From Chamaesiphon sp. (GTDB lineage Bacteria; Cyanobacteriota; Cyanobacteriia; Cyanobacteriales; Chamaesiphonaceae), in NCBI GenBank assembly GCA_026786125.1, contig JAJAYU010000063.1, positions 1 through 8,444 on the forward strand: a DNA stretch of 8,444 nucleotides, in the 5' to 3' direction. Shown here piece after piece: positions 1-5,183 of the stretch. The first letter of the stretch is position 1; every line of letters begins with the position of its first letter. Below the pieces are notes generated by a model. It was not told where the DNA came from. It searched no databases and saw nothing but the letters and a program-made list of their open reading frames with translations. A program made the position numbers and the translations under genes.

Positions 1-70
1 GATTAGTATCGAGTATCTAATAAGAGTAATCATCTTACAATTTGTTCGCTACATTTGATTAATTTCGGCA

Positions 71-88
71 TTAACAAATACTTACACT
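71..88 (+). promoter_or_regulatory. HLR1-like direct repeat upstream of the HLIP gene (weak candidate)
   Basis: Two 8-mers, TTAACAAA (71-78) and CTTACACT (81-88), are separated by exactly 2 nt. The high-light element HLR1, bound by the response regulator RpaB, is two copies of (G/T)TTACA(A/T)(A/T) with a 2-nt gap. Here the copies match at 7 of 8 and 6 of 8 positions. HLIP genes are known RpaB targets, so the place fits. The site ends only 17 nt before the ATG, so it would overlap the core promoter or the leader. A second related pair, CTTACAAT (34-41) and GCTACATT (48-55), has a 6-nt gap and fits less well. The match was made by eye in AT-rich DNA and may be chance. Confidence 0.3.
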
Positions 89-105
89 ACTCTAGAGGCG
101 AAACT

Positions 106-255
106 ATGCAAGCTAAGAAAGAAGAAGGAAAATTTGGTTTCACACCTTCAGCAGAAAATTTGAATGGAAGACTGGCGATGCTTGGTTTTGTCGCCGCTGT
201 TGTCACTGAGTTAGTCACTGGACAAGGAGTTGTACACTTTCTTGGCTTGATGTAG
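106..255 (+). CDS. hli: High-light-inducible (HLIP/SCP) single-helix chlorophyll-binding protein
   Basis: This is a 49-residue protein of the HLIP family. These are one-helix thylakoid proteins that bind chlorophyll and carotenoid, dissipate energy, and protect photosystem and chlorophyll-synthesis assemblies under light stress. The diagnostic stretch is ENLNGRLAMLGF (about residues 17-28), with the chlorophyll-ligand Glu and Asn of the ExxNxR motif. It leads into the single transmembrane helix (about 24-43). The charged N-terminus (QAKKEEGKFGF) would face the stroma or cytoplasm. I chose the ATG at 106 over an in-frame TTG at 55. The extra 17 residues are unlike the family, the ATG gives a normal HLIP length, and AGAGGCG (94-100) may act as a weak ribosome binding site. 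The gene appears monocistronic, with a terminator 36 bp after the stop. Which of the hliA-D types it is cannot be decided here. Confidence 0.93.
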   Translation: MQAKKEEGKFGFTPSAENLNGRLAMLGFVAAVVTELVTGQGVVHFLGLM

Positions 256-290
256 TTTTCGCTCCAACCTCAATCAATCTAAAAAAGTAT

Positions 291-314
291 AGCTGGGTAC
301 CCCCCAGCTTTTTT
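291..314 (+). terminator. Intrinsic terminator of the HLIP gene
   Basis: AGCTGGG (291-297) pairs perfectly with CCCAGCT (303-309) around a 5-nt loop. The 3' arm runs directly into a T tract (309-314). An A run at 281-286 lies upstream. This is a textbook factor-independent terminator just after the HLIP stop codon, supporting a short monocistronic transcript. Confidence 0.88.
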
Positions 315-483
315 GTGAGGTTTACCGTGGATTCACCCCCTGATATTTGGGGGAAATATAGTTAAGATCATCAGGAGTGACTCTTGCCGCGCTGATTTGA
401 AAATAGCTCCCTTCCGACCCAAGAAATAGAGGTTTACTACCCACCATCCACTCACGACACTAGATGTCTAATTTTCACTGAGA
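315..483. other. Intergenic stretch, no gene seen
   Basis: This is the leader and promoter region of the D27-like gene. The only structure I see is a small G/C hairpin: CCCCC at 336-340 pairs with GGGGG at 349-353 over an 8-nt loop. I find no convincing -35/-10 pair. A TGA at 479-481, in frame with the next gene, closes its reading frame upstream. Confidence 0.5.
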
Positions 484-484
484 A

Positions 485-489
485 AGGAG
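485..489 (+). promoter_or_regulatory. Shine-Dalgarno-like AGGAG, unusually close to the start codon
   Basis: AAAGGAG ends at 489, only one nucleotide before the ATG at 491. The usual gap is 5-9 nt. An in-frame stop at 479-481 excludes an earlier start. The next ATG (codon 31) would remove the conserved NDNLLDRLFIWLF stretch. The ATG at 491 therefore stands, and this AGGAG is either a poorly placed binding site or a coincidence. Confidence 0.4.
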
Positions 490-490
490 T

Positions 491-1147
491 ATGCAGCCTA
501 AAGCCTTACCAACTACCGCCACCGACGAATACAACGACAACTTACTCGATCGATTATTCATCTGGCTATTTTCGTATAAAATGTCCCAGGCATTGGGCAC
601 AGGCACCCAATTGAGGGGTTACAGTGGTGTAGTCGATTTGTCAAAACAAATCATGCAGGGGCGGAATGCCCAGCAACAGCAGATCGTCGTCGCACAGATC
701 TTGCAATCTTTTGTGCCCGTTCCAGTGTTATGGGCAATTCGGACATTCTTTGCCCCGACGCGGCTAGTCTGCGTAATAAATGCTTGGTTCGCCGCGCGGA
801 TGTTTGGCTGGTTGGTGGGGCCTTGTGAGGTCGCTGAAGCTGAGATAGACTTGCCTGATGGGACAGTTCGATCGCAACCATCGGCAGTCCAGATCAAAAA
901 ATGCCGTTATCTTGCTGATAGTGGGTGCGTGGGCATGTGCGTGAATATGTGCAAAGTACCCACCCAATCATTTTTCACCGAAAAGTTTGGGATTCCCCTG
1001 ACGATGACACCCAATTTTGAAGACCTTAGTTGCAAAATGATCTTCGGTCAAATTCCACCACTTCCAGCAGTTGATGATGCCTATCAACAGCCCTGTTTAG
1101 AGCAGCAAGGATCGGGACGTTCAACCGTTTGTCCGAAGCTTAGATAG
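491..1147 (+). CDS. DUF4033 / DWARF27-like (beta-carotene isomerase family) protein
   Basis: This 218-residue protein belongs to the DWARF27-like family. In plants, D27 is an iron-dependent plastid enzyme that isomerises all-trans to 9-cis beta-carotene, the first step to strigolactones. The role of cyanobacterial members is not settled. The N-terminal part carries NDNLLDRLFIWLF (residues 15-27). The C-terminal domain holds the family signature: C138-RYL, C146-VGMC150-VNMC154-K, then QSFF, IPLTM, NFEDLSCKM (C181) and FGQIPP (to about 190). The regularly spaced cysteines are the obvious candidates for metal binding or structure, which is my inference. There is no signal peptide and no confident transmembrane segment, although residues 69-110 are hydrophobic. 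The last 18 residues end in a PC...CP pair (C202, C214) separated by a Gly/Ser/Gln-rich stretch. The gene stands alone between a terminator and a convergent unit. The family call is firm; carotene isomerase activity is not shown. Confidence 0.87.
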   Translation: MQPKALPTTATDEYNDNLLDRLFIWLFSYKMSQALGTGTQLRGYSGVVDLSKQIMQGRNAQQQQIVVAQILQSFVPVPVLWAIRTFFAPTRLVCVINAWFAARMFGWLVGPCEVAEAEIDLPDGTVRSQPSAVQIKKCRYLADSGCVGMCVNMCKVPTQSFFTEKFGIPLTMTPNFEDLSCKMIFGQIPPLPAVDDAYQQPCLEQQGSGRSTVCPKLR

Positions 1148-1195
1148 CGATCGACTTATTGTTGCAGATCTGGCACCAATATCAAACTAGTAAAA

Positions 1196-1225
1196 GCTTA
1201 GATATAGGGTACCCTATATCTAAGC
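1196..1225. terminator. 30-bp perfect palindrome between convergent genes (possible terminator)
   Basis: GCTTAGATATAGGGT (1196-1210) is followed at once by its exact reverse complement (1211-1225). An RNA from either strand would form a stem of up to 13 bp with a GTAC loop. It lies 48 bp after the D27-like stop and 46 bp beyond the clpS stop, where a shared bidirectional terminator is expected. Read on the minus strand the stem is followed by TTTT, which favours termination of clpS. On the plus strand there is no T run right after it. A palindromic protein-binding site or a repeat element are alternatives. Confidence 0.5.
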
Positions 1226-1240
1226 CACCGAACTTTTCGC

Positions 1241-1268
1241 TATTAATTATCAATTATTAATTATCAAT
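1241..1268. repeat. Two tandem copies of a 14-bp AT-rich unit
   Basis: TATTAATTATCAAT occurs at 1241-1254 and again, identically, at 1255-1268. The tract ends 3 nt from the clpS stop codon (1272-1274). Multiples of seven are typical of the short tandemly repeated sequences scattered in cyanobacterial genomes. Confidence 0.85.
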
Positions 1269-1271
1269 TAT

Positions 1272-1562
1272 CTAAGCTCCTTCCAGTGGAGCCATCGTCA
1301 AACCTGCCCGCTGTAACTGCTGGTGATACAGCTCTGCTTGCTCCTGCGGCCCGACCCAAACGATCGCTTGACCCTCAAAATGGATTTGATTGGTTAGTTC
1401 CCACGCCTGTTCTTCACTCATCCCTGGTAAGTAAGTCATCAATGTCGTACTCACATGCTCAAACGTATTAAAGTCATCATTCAAAACGATGACCTTAAAA
1501 TTTGGGTAAGGCTTGGGTGGTGAGAGAACTGCTTGACTAGACCGATCCGTCGTAAACACCAT
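1272..1562 (-). CDS. clpS: ATP-dependent Clp protease adaptor ClpS (probably ClpS2-type)
   Basis: This is a 96-residue ClpS adaptor. ClpS binds the N-terminal residue of N-degron substrates and hands them to the ClpC/ClpA chaperone of the Clp protease in the cytoplasm. The ClpS core runs from about residue 21 to the end. NDDFNT (28-33) supplies N28 and D29, and H61 in NQIHFEG is the third residue that holds the substrate's alpha-amino group (E. coli N34, D35, H66). Phe34 occupies the place of the E. coli gatekeeper Met40, so side-chain preference may differ (inference). The pattern AIVWVGPQEQAELYH with the ending AGLTMAPLE is, from memory, that of cyanobacterial ClpS2. ClpS1 resembles the chloroplast protein more. 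The gene starts 6 bp after the flavoprotein stop and probably shares its mRNA. A weak ribosome binding site (TTGGAAA) would overlap the end of the upstream gene. Confidence 0.93.
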   Translation of the reverse strand: MVFTTDRSSQAVLSPPKPYPNFKVIVLNDDFNTFEHVSTTLMTYLPGMSEEQAWELTNQIHFEGQAIVWVGPQEQAELYHQQLQRAGLTMAPLEGA

Positions 1563-1568
1563 AGAAAT

Positions 1569-3617
1569 TTATTTCCAATCTTGCCAATTATTATTGAGAA
1601 TCGAAGTATTCGGGAAGGATGTCGGGTTGTTATTGGCTTCTAGCCGCTTGCGTAGCTCGACAATCGCGGGTGATGGGTTCGGCAGCGATTCGACGATTTG
1701 AGCGGGTGTCAGACCCCGTTCGAGGGCAAATGCGGCGGTAGTACCAGCAGCGGCACCAGCAGACCATTCAAAGGAGTGAATCCGGTAGGCGGCAGCGGCG
1801 ACATGACTAGTGGCGATACTTTTACCAGCTACCAACATGTTATCAATTTTTTGGGGAATCATGGCGCGGAGCGGAATTTGGAAGGGGTAGGCTTGCCCTT
1901 CGCCATTGCGCGAACCCGCTCGTTCGGTATTGTTGGGAGATTCATGGGGGCTATTTTGCATACAGGGATGAAAATCGATCGCATAGTGACCAATCCCAAC
2001 TGTATCAGCATAAATAGTCGATCGATTGCGAGTAGGTACATTGGTGTCTCCAGTCAAGACATTTAATGCCTTATCCCCCGCTAAATCTGCCCGTAACTGA
2101 CGTTCTTGTTCTGGGGAGAGGTTTGCTAGTCTCTTGGTGTCAAGCAGGTTGTTGCGGCTCATATCCATCTCTGAAACTACAAATCCATCCTTGTACCCAT
2201 AACTAGGTCTACCGATAATTCTCCGCCCTTCGCGAATGTACGGATATTTGGACAAACCGTGGGCGGTACCCATCGGCGAATTCAGGCCACTGAGGTAGCG
2301 TTGGTTGGGATTGGGCGTTTTGACCCAGTGATTAGGTGATTTGGGGTCGGGATTGGCGCGGGAATCAGTTTCACCAGCTACCAACCAGTAATAGAATCCT
2401 TGGGCATTTTCTTCACCTTTGCGGAGGGTATCAGTGCGAAGCCCACCCATCCAGCCATCTGGTTCCAATTGTTTGCCAGCTTGGAGTTGGGATCGATCGA
2501 GGATCAGGTTATCTTGGGCACTCCCAGGACGATAATCATTGCCCCATGTCCAGTTTTGCATGGAGATATCTCCAGGGGCTGGGGCAGTGTAGTTAATCCC
2601 GCCGAATTTGGCTGGTTTTCCTTCCCCTGGACTCCAGATCCGCCGATAGCTATAAACTACCCCAAAATCAGCTAGTCGTTTGAGTTCGTAGCTATAGTAG
2701 GGTGCGTACTGTGCATAAAAAGGTGGTGGTGTCTGGGGCTGGGGAGTCGCCATAGTTTCCATCGCAAAGGGATAGGTAAATCCCTGGGTGCAGTAAGGAT
2801 CGCCTGTAGTACTAGCCGATGAAGGCTCCTCCGCAGATCGAGGATCGAGTCCCAATCGATAGGGCACATCTGCCAGCCCAACCAATTCACCCGTCTCAGT
2901 TGCATCAACCACGTACCAATTTGCGGGCGTAGATGCCTGCTGCTTGGGTGTGCGATAAGGCGGGATAAAAATAATCTTCTGCTTCTGAAACCTGGGCGAA
3001 TCCCGATAACTATAGGCATCTTCGATCGTCTGGGATAGGGTTTCGGTATTTATAGGCACAGTTCCAGGCTGGGGAGTATGTTGAATTGCTACCACGCCAT
3101 TAATTTCTTGTCCATCACCTCTTTTGCCGACGATCAGATTTTTGACGACAGTATTGGGATACCAATGTAATTGTCCTTTCCCTTTGCGCTCCGCTGTCCG
3201 CAGCATCCCGTACAAAATATTGTGAGCATCCTTGGGTAGAAAGCAAGCTTCACTCACCCAGCAATCACCAGGATTTAGTTTGCCATAATAATCCTGAATC
3301 TTTTGCCGAAATGCCAGATAACCGCGAGGGAAATATTTTTTAGCACGTTGGGTGGGGCGTTCGTCCAGAGCTGACACACCTTGGGCGGTAATTTGTCCAC
3401 CCACCCAGTCAGTAATCTCCGTCATGCAGACCGTTTTGCCAGCTAGTAAGCCCTCGTAAGCCGTCGCCGTACCACTCAAGCCGCCACCAGCAACCATCAG
3501 ATCGCAGCCAATGATTTTATCGACAGGCTTAGCCTCGTTAGCAGCAAGACTAACTGGTACATAACCTAATTGTGAAACTAAGCCCAAACACAGAGCTGCT
3601 AATGGTTTGTTTATCAT
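1569..3617 (-). CDS. Exported FAD-dependent oxidoreductase (FAD_oxidored family), substrate unknown
   Basis: This 682-residue flavoprotein has a Rossmann-type FAD site near the N-terminus. GGGLSG (44-49) follows the first beta strand, and E67 ends the second strand in the ribose-binding position. WVGGQIT and a VDATETGELVGLA segment in the middle are typical of the FAD_oxidored family. The C-terminal FAD-closing motif is MLVAGKSIATSHVAAAAYR, followed by a Gly/Ala-rich helix. Residues 1-26 form a Sec-type signal peptide, with likely cleavage near SLAA/NEA, so the protein should act in the periplasm or thylakoid lumen. There is no twin-arginine motif. Cys10 does not sit in a lipobox. The ATG at 3617 is chosen because the signal peptide begins there; no Shine-Dalgarno sequence is visible. 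Homologues are commonly annotated only as FAD-dependent oxidoreductase, and I cannot name a substrate. clpS follows 6 bp downstream. Confidence 0.88.
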   Translation of the reverse strand: MINKPLAALCLGLVSQLGYVPVSLAANEAKPVDKIIGCDLMVAGGGLSGTATAYEGLLAGKTVCMTEITDWVGGQITAQGVSALDERPTQRAKKYFPRGYLAFRQKIQDYYGKLNPGDCWVSEACFLPKDAHNILYGMLRTAERKGKGQLHWYPNTVVKNLIVGKRGDGQEINGVVAIQHTPQPGTVPINTETLSQTIEDAYSYRDSPRFQKQKIIFIPPYRTPKQQASTPANWYVVDATETGELVGLADVPYRLGLDPRSAEEPSSASTTGDPYCTQGFTYPFAMETMATPQPQTPPPFYAQYAPYYSYELKRLADFGVVYSYRRIWSPGEGKPAKFGGINYTAPAPGDISMQNWTWGNDYRPGSAQDNLILDRSQLQAGKQLEPDGWMGGLRTDTLRKGEENAQGFYYWLVAGETDSRANPDPKSPNHWVKTPNPNQRYLSGLNSPMGTAHGLSKYPYIREGRRIIGRPSYGYKDGFVVSEMDMSRNNLLDTKRLANLSPEQERQLRADLAGDKALNVLTGDTNVPTRNRSTIYADTVGIGHYAIDFHPCMQNSPHESPNNTERAGSRNGEGQAYPFQIPLRAMIPQKIDNMLVAGKSIATSHVAAAAYRIHSFEWSAGAAAGTTAAFALERGLTPAQIVESLPNPSPAIVELRKRLEANNNPTSFPNTSILNNNWQDWK

Positions 3618-3747
3618 TATCGAGATTTTAGTGGGGTAAATGCGGGGTTTAAATTTAGTCTAATGCAACCTGGCACCATCTACCATACCTCGATCGATTA
3701 TCAGCATCCAACTATTTCGACAATCGATCTAGCTCACAAGTCCCTAA
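3618..3747. other. Divergent intergenic region upstream of the flavoprotein gene, no gene seen
   Basis: This is the start region of the minus-strand flavoprotein transcript. Read on the minus strand, GATAAT (plus 3697-3702) resembles a -10 box. TTGTCG (plus 3718-3723) could be a -35 box, but the spacer is only 15 bp, so the pair is weak. I see no coding sequence or repeat here. Confidence 0.4.
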
Positions 3748-3777
3748 TTAATATACTTCGCAATATTGGCTTACAAT
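3748..3777 (+). promoter_or_regulatory. Candidate promoter of the coiled-coil gene
   Basis: TTAATA (3748-3753; 4 of 6 to TTGACA) and TACAAT (3772-3777; 5 of 6 to TATAAT) are 18 bp apart. Transcription would begin near 3784, inside the 5' arm of the following hairpin, leaving a leader of about 65 nt. The -10 match is good but the -35 is weak. No other candidate stands out in the gap. Confidence 0.33.
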
Positions 3778-3778
3778 A

Positions 3779-3815
3779 GAAATACGGCTTTAGGTATCAG
3801 CTAAAGCCGTATTTC
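3779..3815. repeat. Long perfect inverted repeat in the leader of the coiled-coil gene
   Basis: GAAATACGGCTTTAG (3779-3793) pairs without mismatch with CTAAAGCCGTATTTC (3801-3815) around a 7-nt loop. It ends 34 bp before the start codon at 3850. No plus-strand gene lies upstream, so this is not a terminator of a preceding gene. It could be a 5' leader stem-loop, the terminator of a short untranslated RNA, or a copy of a dispersed palindromic repeat. Confidence 0.8.
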
Positions 3816-3849
3816 AAAATCAAAATAATCATTAACTCTACCATAACAT

Positions 3850-4191
3850 ATGTCAGAAGAGCGTTTCGATCGGATCGAGTCTCAAATTGCTCAATTGGGC
3901 GAACTCATGCAACAAAATATGTTGGCTACACAGCAAAATATTTCTGGGATCAATCAGAATATTACTTCCATCAACCAAAATATCAATGCTCTCCGTGAAG
4001 ATGTCACAGATCTTCGTCATCGGATTGATAGTATTGAAGGTACTCAAAATGTGATGATCCGCGAGGGTTTTAAATCCTTAATGTCTTACAATGATGACCT
4101 TAACTATGAACTAGCTGACAACGCTCGCCAAACTCGGTTGTTGAGACGCAGAGTGATTCGGTTAGAAGGTAAAGATAAGGACGATAAGTAA
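3850..4191 (+). CDS. Small heptad-repeat coiled-coil protein, function unknown
   Basis: I do not recognise this 113-residue protein beyond its architecture. The middle is a strikingly regular coiled coil. From about residue 28 the heptads read QQNISGI, NQNITSI, NQNINAL, REDVTDL, RHRIDSI, with Ile, Leu or Val at the fourth and seventh places of every unit. The first three heptads are Asn/Gln-rich and the later ones charged. The region before them (RFDRIESQIAQLGELMQ) and the C-terminal helix (LADNARQTRLLRRRVIRLEG) also look amphipathic, and the end is very basic and then acidic (GKDKDDK). There is no signal peptide or membrane segment, so a soluble, self-associating cytoplasmic protein is likely. 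The start at 3850 has no Shine-Dalgarno sequence. The gene is alone on its strand and converges on cysE. Its codon use and regular reading frame support a real gene. Confidence 0.8.
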   Translation: MSEERFDRIESQIAQLGELMQQNMLATQQNISGINQNITSINQNINALREDVTDLRHRIDSIEGTQNVMIREGFKSLMSYNDDLNYELADNARQTRLLRRRVIRLEGKDKDDK

Positions 4192-4204
4192 TTTTTGATG
4201 CGAG

Positions 4205-4243
4205 CTACAGTAGGGTTAATTCATGAATTAACCCTACCTGTAG
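4205..4243. terminator. Long palindrome between convergent genes (possible bidirectional terminator)
   Basis: GTAGGGTTAATT (4210-4221) and its reverse complement (4226-4237) flank a CATG loop. Beyond one bulged C (4238), the stem continues with CTACA (4205-4209) against TGTAG (4239-4243), for 17 pairs in all. It lies 13 bp after the coiled-coil stop and 16 bp from the cysE stop, which suits a shared terminator. Neither strand has a proper U tract after it. Similar GTAGGG-type palindromes are, from memory, dispersed in cyanobacteria, so it may be a repeat element. Confidence 0.55.
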
Positions 4244-4259
4244 ATTACAATCGACAAGA

Positions 4260-5015
4260 CTAAATTCCTGAACCATCTAAAAATTGGCGAATAACTCTAT
4301 CTTCCAATTGACAGCTTGGTGGTAGCTCAATTCCTTCTGCTGAGGGAGTTTCAATCCCTTGAGCGATCGCATTGCAAGTTTGTTCGACTTGGATCTTCTG
4401 GACTTGTTTTTCTAAACTCTCAATTCGATCAAGTAATGCCTGAATTACTTCTGCTTCTGTATCTGGTAGATTACCATGTTCTAATGGCCCCATTTTCTCC
4501 CCTGCTCGATACAGAATCCGCCCAGGAATACCGACGACAGTAGAATCTGATGGTACATCGCGCAGTACCACTGAACCCGCACCAATTCTGACATTGCTGC
4601 CGATTAATAGATTGCCTAATACTTTAGCACCTGCACCAACCACTACATTTTCGCCCAGCGTTGGATGCCGTTTGCCAGTTTCCTTACCTGTACCACCTAA
4701 CGTAACACCTTGATAAATTAAGGCGTAATCACCAATAATTGTTGTTTCACCAATCACTACACCCATGCCATGATCGATAAATACACCCTTACCAATTGTT
4801 GCACCTGGATGAATCTCGATTCCTGTAAAAAACCGTGACAAATAAGAGATGAATCGGGGAACAAAAGGGATATCTAACGTATACAGTAAATGGGCAAAAC
4901 GATGTAATGATAAAGCTTGTAGTCCTGGATAACAGAACAGAACCTCTAGCCAGTTACGCGCAGCGGGATCGCGATCAAAAATAATCCGAAAGTCAGCAAT
5001 TAGGTTAGAAATCAC
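4260..5015 (-). CDS. cysE: Serine O-acetyltransferase CysE
   Basis: CysE makes O-acetylserine from serine and acetyl-CoA, the carbon skeleton for cysteine synthesis in the cytoplasm. The 251 residues comprise an N-terminal helical region (1-65), a left-handed beta helix of hexapeptide repeats (about 66-165) and a C-terminal extension. IEIHPGATIG (66-75), DHGMG with catalytic H82, GVTLGGTGK and KRHP (H117) are the expected active-site elements. Residues 187-211 form a short coiled coil, and the chain ends FLDGSGI. A C-terminal isoleucine is what CysK grips in the cysteine synthase complex of other bacteria. I accept the GTG start at 5015 because ADFRIIFDRDPAARNWLEV then begins at residue 7, as in cyanobacterial homologues. 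No Shine-Dalgarno sequence is visible. ycf23 lies 168 bp upstream on the same strand. A full HIP1 octamer lies in the region encoding the C-terminal extension. Confidence 0.95.
   Translation of the reverse strand: MISNLIADFRIIFDRDPAARNWLEVLFCYPGLQALSLHRFAHLLYTLDIPFVPRFISYLSRFFTGIEIHPGATIGKGVFIDHGMGVVIGETTIIGDYALIYQGVTLGGTGKETGKRHPTLGENVVVGAGAKVLGNLLIGSNVRIGAGSVVLRDVPSDSTVVGIPGRILYRAGEKMGPLEHGNLPDTEAEVIQALLDRIESLEKQVQKIQVEQTCNAIAQGIETPSAEGIELPPSCQLEDRVIRQFLDGSGI
4363..4370. repeat. HIP1 octamer GCGATCGC
   Basis: This is the only complete HIP1 palindrome I find in the window. It is inside the cysE coding sequence, in the less conserved C-terminal extension. HIP1 is the hallmark over-represented octamer of many cyanobacterial genomes. 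Confidence 0.9.
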
Positions 5016-5140
5016 AGAAAGTGTTCCATTATTCAGGAGGAGACTATTTCTGTATTTTAACTGGTATTTGTCGATCGAGGGGATCGGGAATTAGGGGATT
5101 TGTTTGGATCGAGAATTCAACCGTCGATGTTTCTAATGAT
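5016..5140. other. Intergenic region upstream of cysE, no gene seen
   Basis: This should hold the cysE promoter or a read-through leader from ycf23. On the minus strand TCGACA (plus 5070-5075) resembles a -35 box, but no good -10 box sits 16-18 bp away. On the minus strand a 5-codon ATG frame (5029-5012) ends in a TGA that overlaps the cysE GTG. AGGAGG at 5035-5040 is on the wrong strand to serve cysE. Confidence 0.4.
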
Positions 5141-5182
5141 CCTATCCCCTATCCCCTATCCCCTATTCCCTATTCCCTATTC
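5141..5182. repeat. Six tandem heptamers abutting the ycf23 stop codon
   Basis: Three copies of CCTATCC (5141-5161) are followed by three copies of CCTATTC (5162-5182). The array ends one base before the ycf23 stop codon (5184-5186). This fits the short tandemly repeated repetitive (STRR) class of cyanobacteria. The clean split into two variants suggests stepwise growth by slippage. Confidence 0.93.
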
Positions 5183-5183
5183 T

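Noticed and set aside
55..105. TTG-initiated N-terminal extension of the HLIP protein
   Set aside because: The 17 extra residues are not HLIP-like, and the ATG at 106 gives the normal family length.
619..967. Open frames on the minus strand inside the D27-like gene
   Set aside because: They are shadows of a well-supported gene, with no recognisable domains and unlikely composition.
1698..3019. Several frames of 60-122 codons within the flavoprotein gene, on both strands
   Set aside because: They overlap a conserved 682-residue frame and show no family features.
3588..3617. Lipoprotein signal at Cys10 of the flavoprotein
   Set aside because: The residues before the Cys (A-A-L) do not form a lipobox, since Leu at -1 is not accepted, and the hydrophobic stretch before it is too short.
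1272..3617. A new defence or toxin-antitoxin system formed by the flavoprotein and clpS
   Set aside because: Both belong to common housekeeping or metabolic families, and no effector, sensor or mobile-element context is present.
5033..5043. AGGAGG-like sequence upstream of cysE
   Set aside because: It lies on the plus strand while cysE is on the minus strand, and no plus-strand gene starts there.
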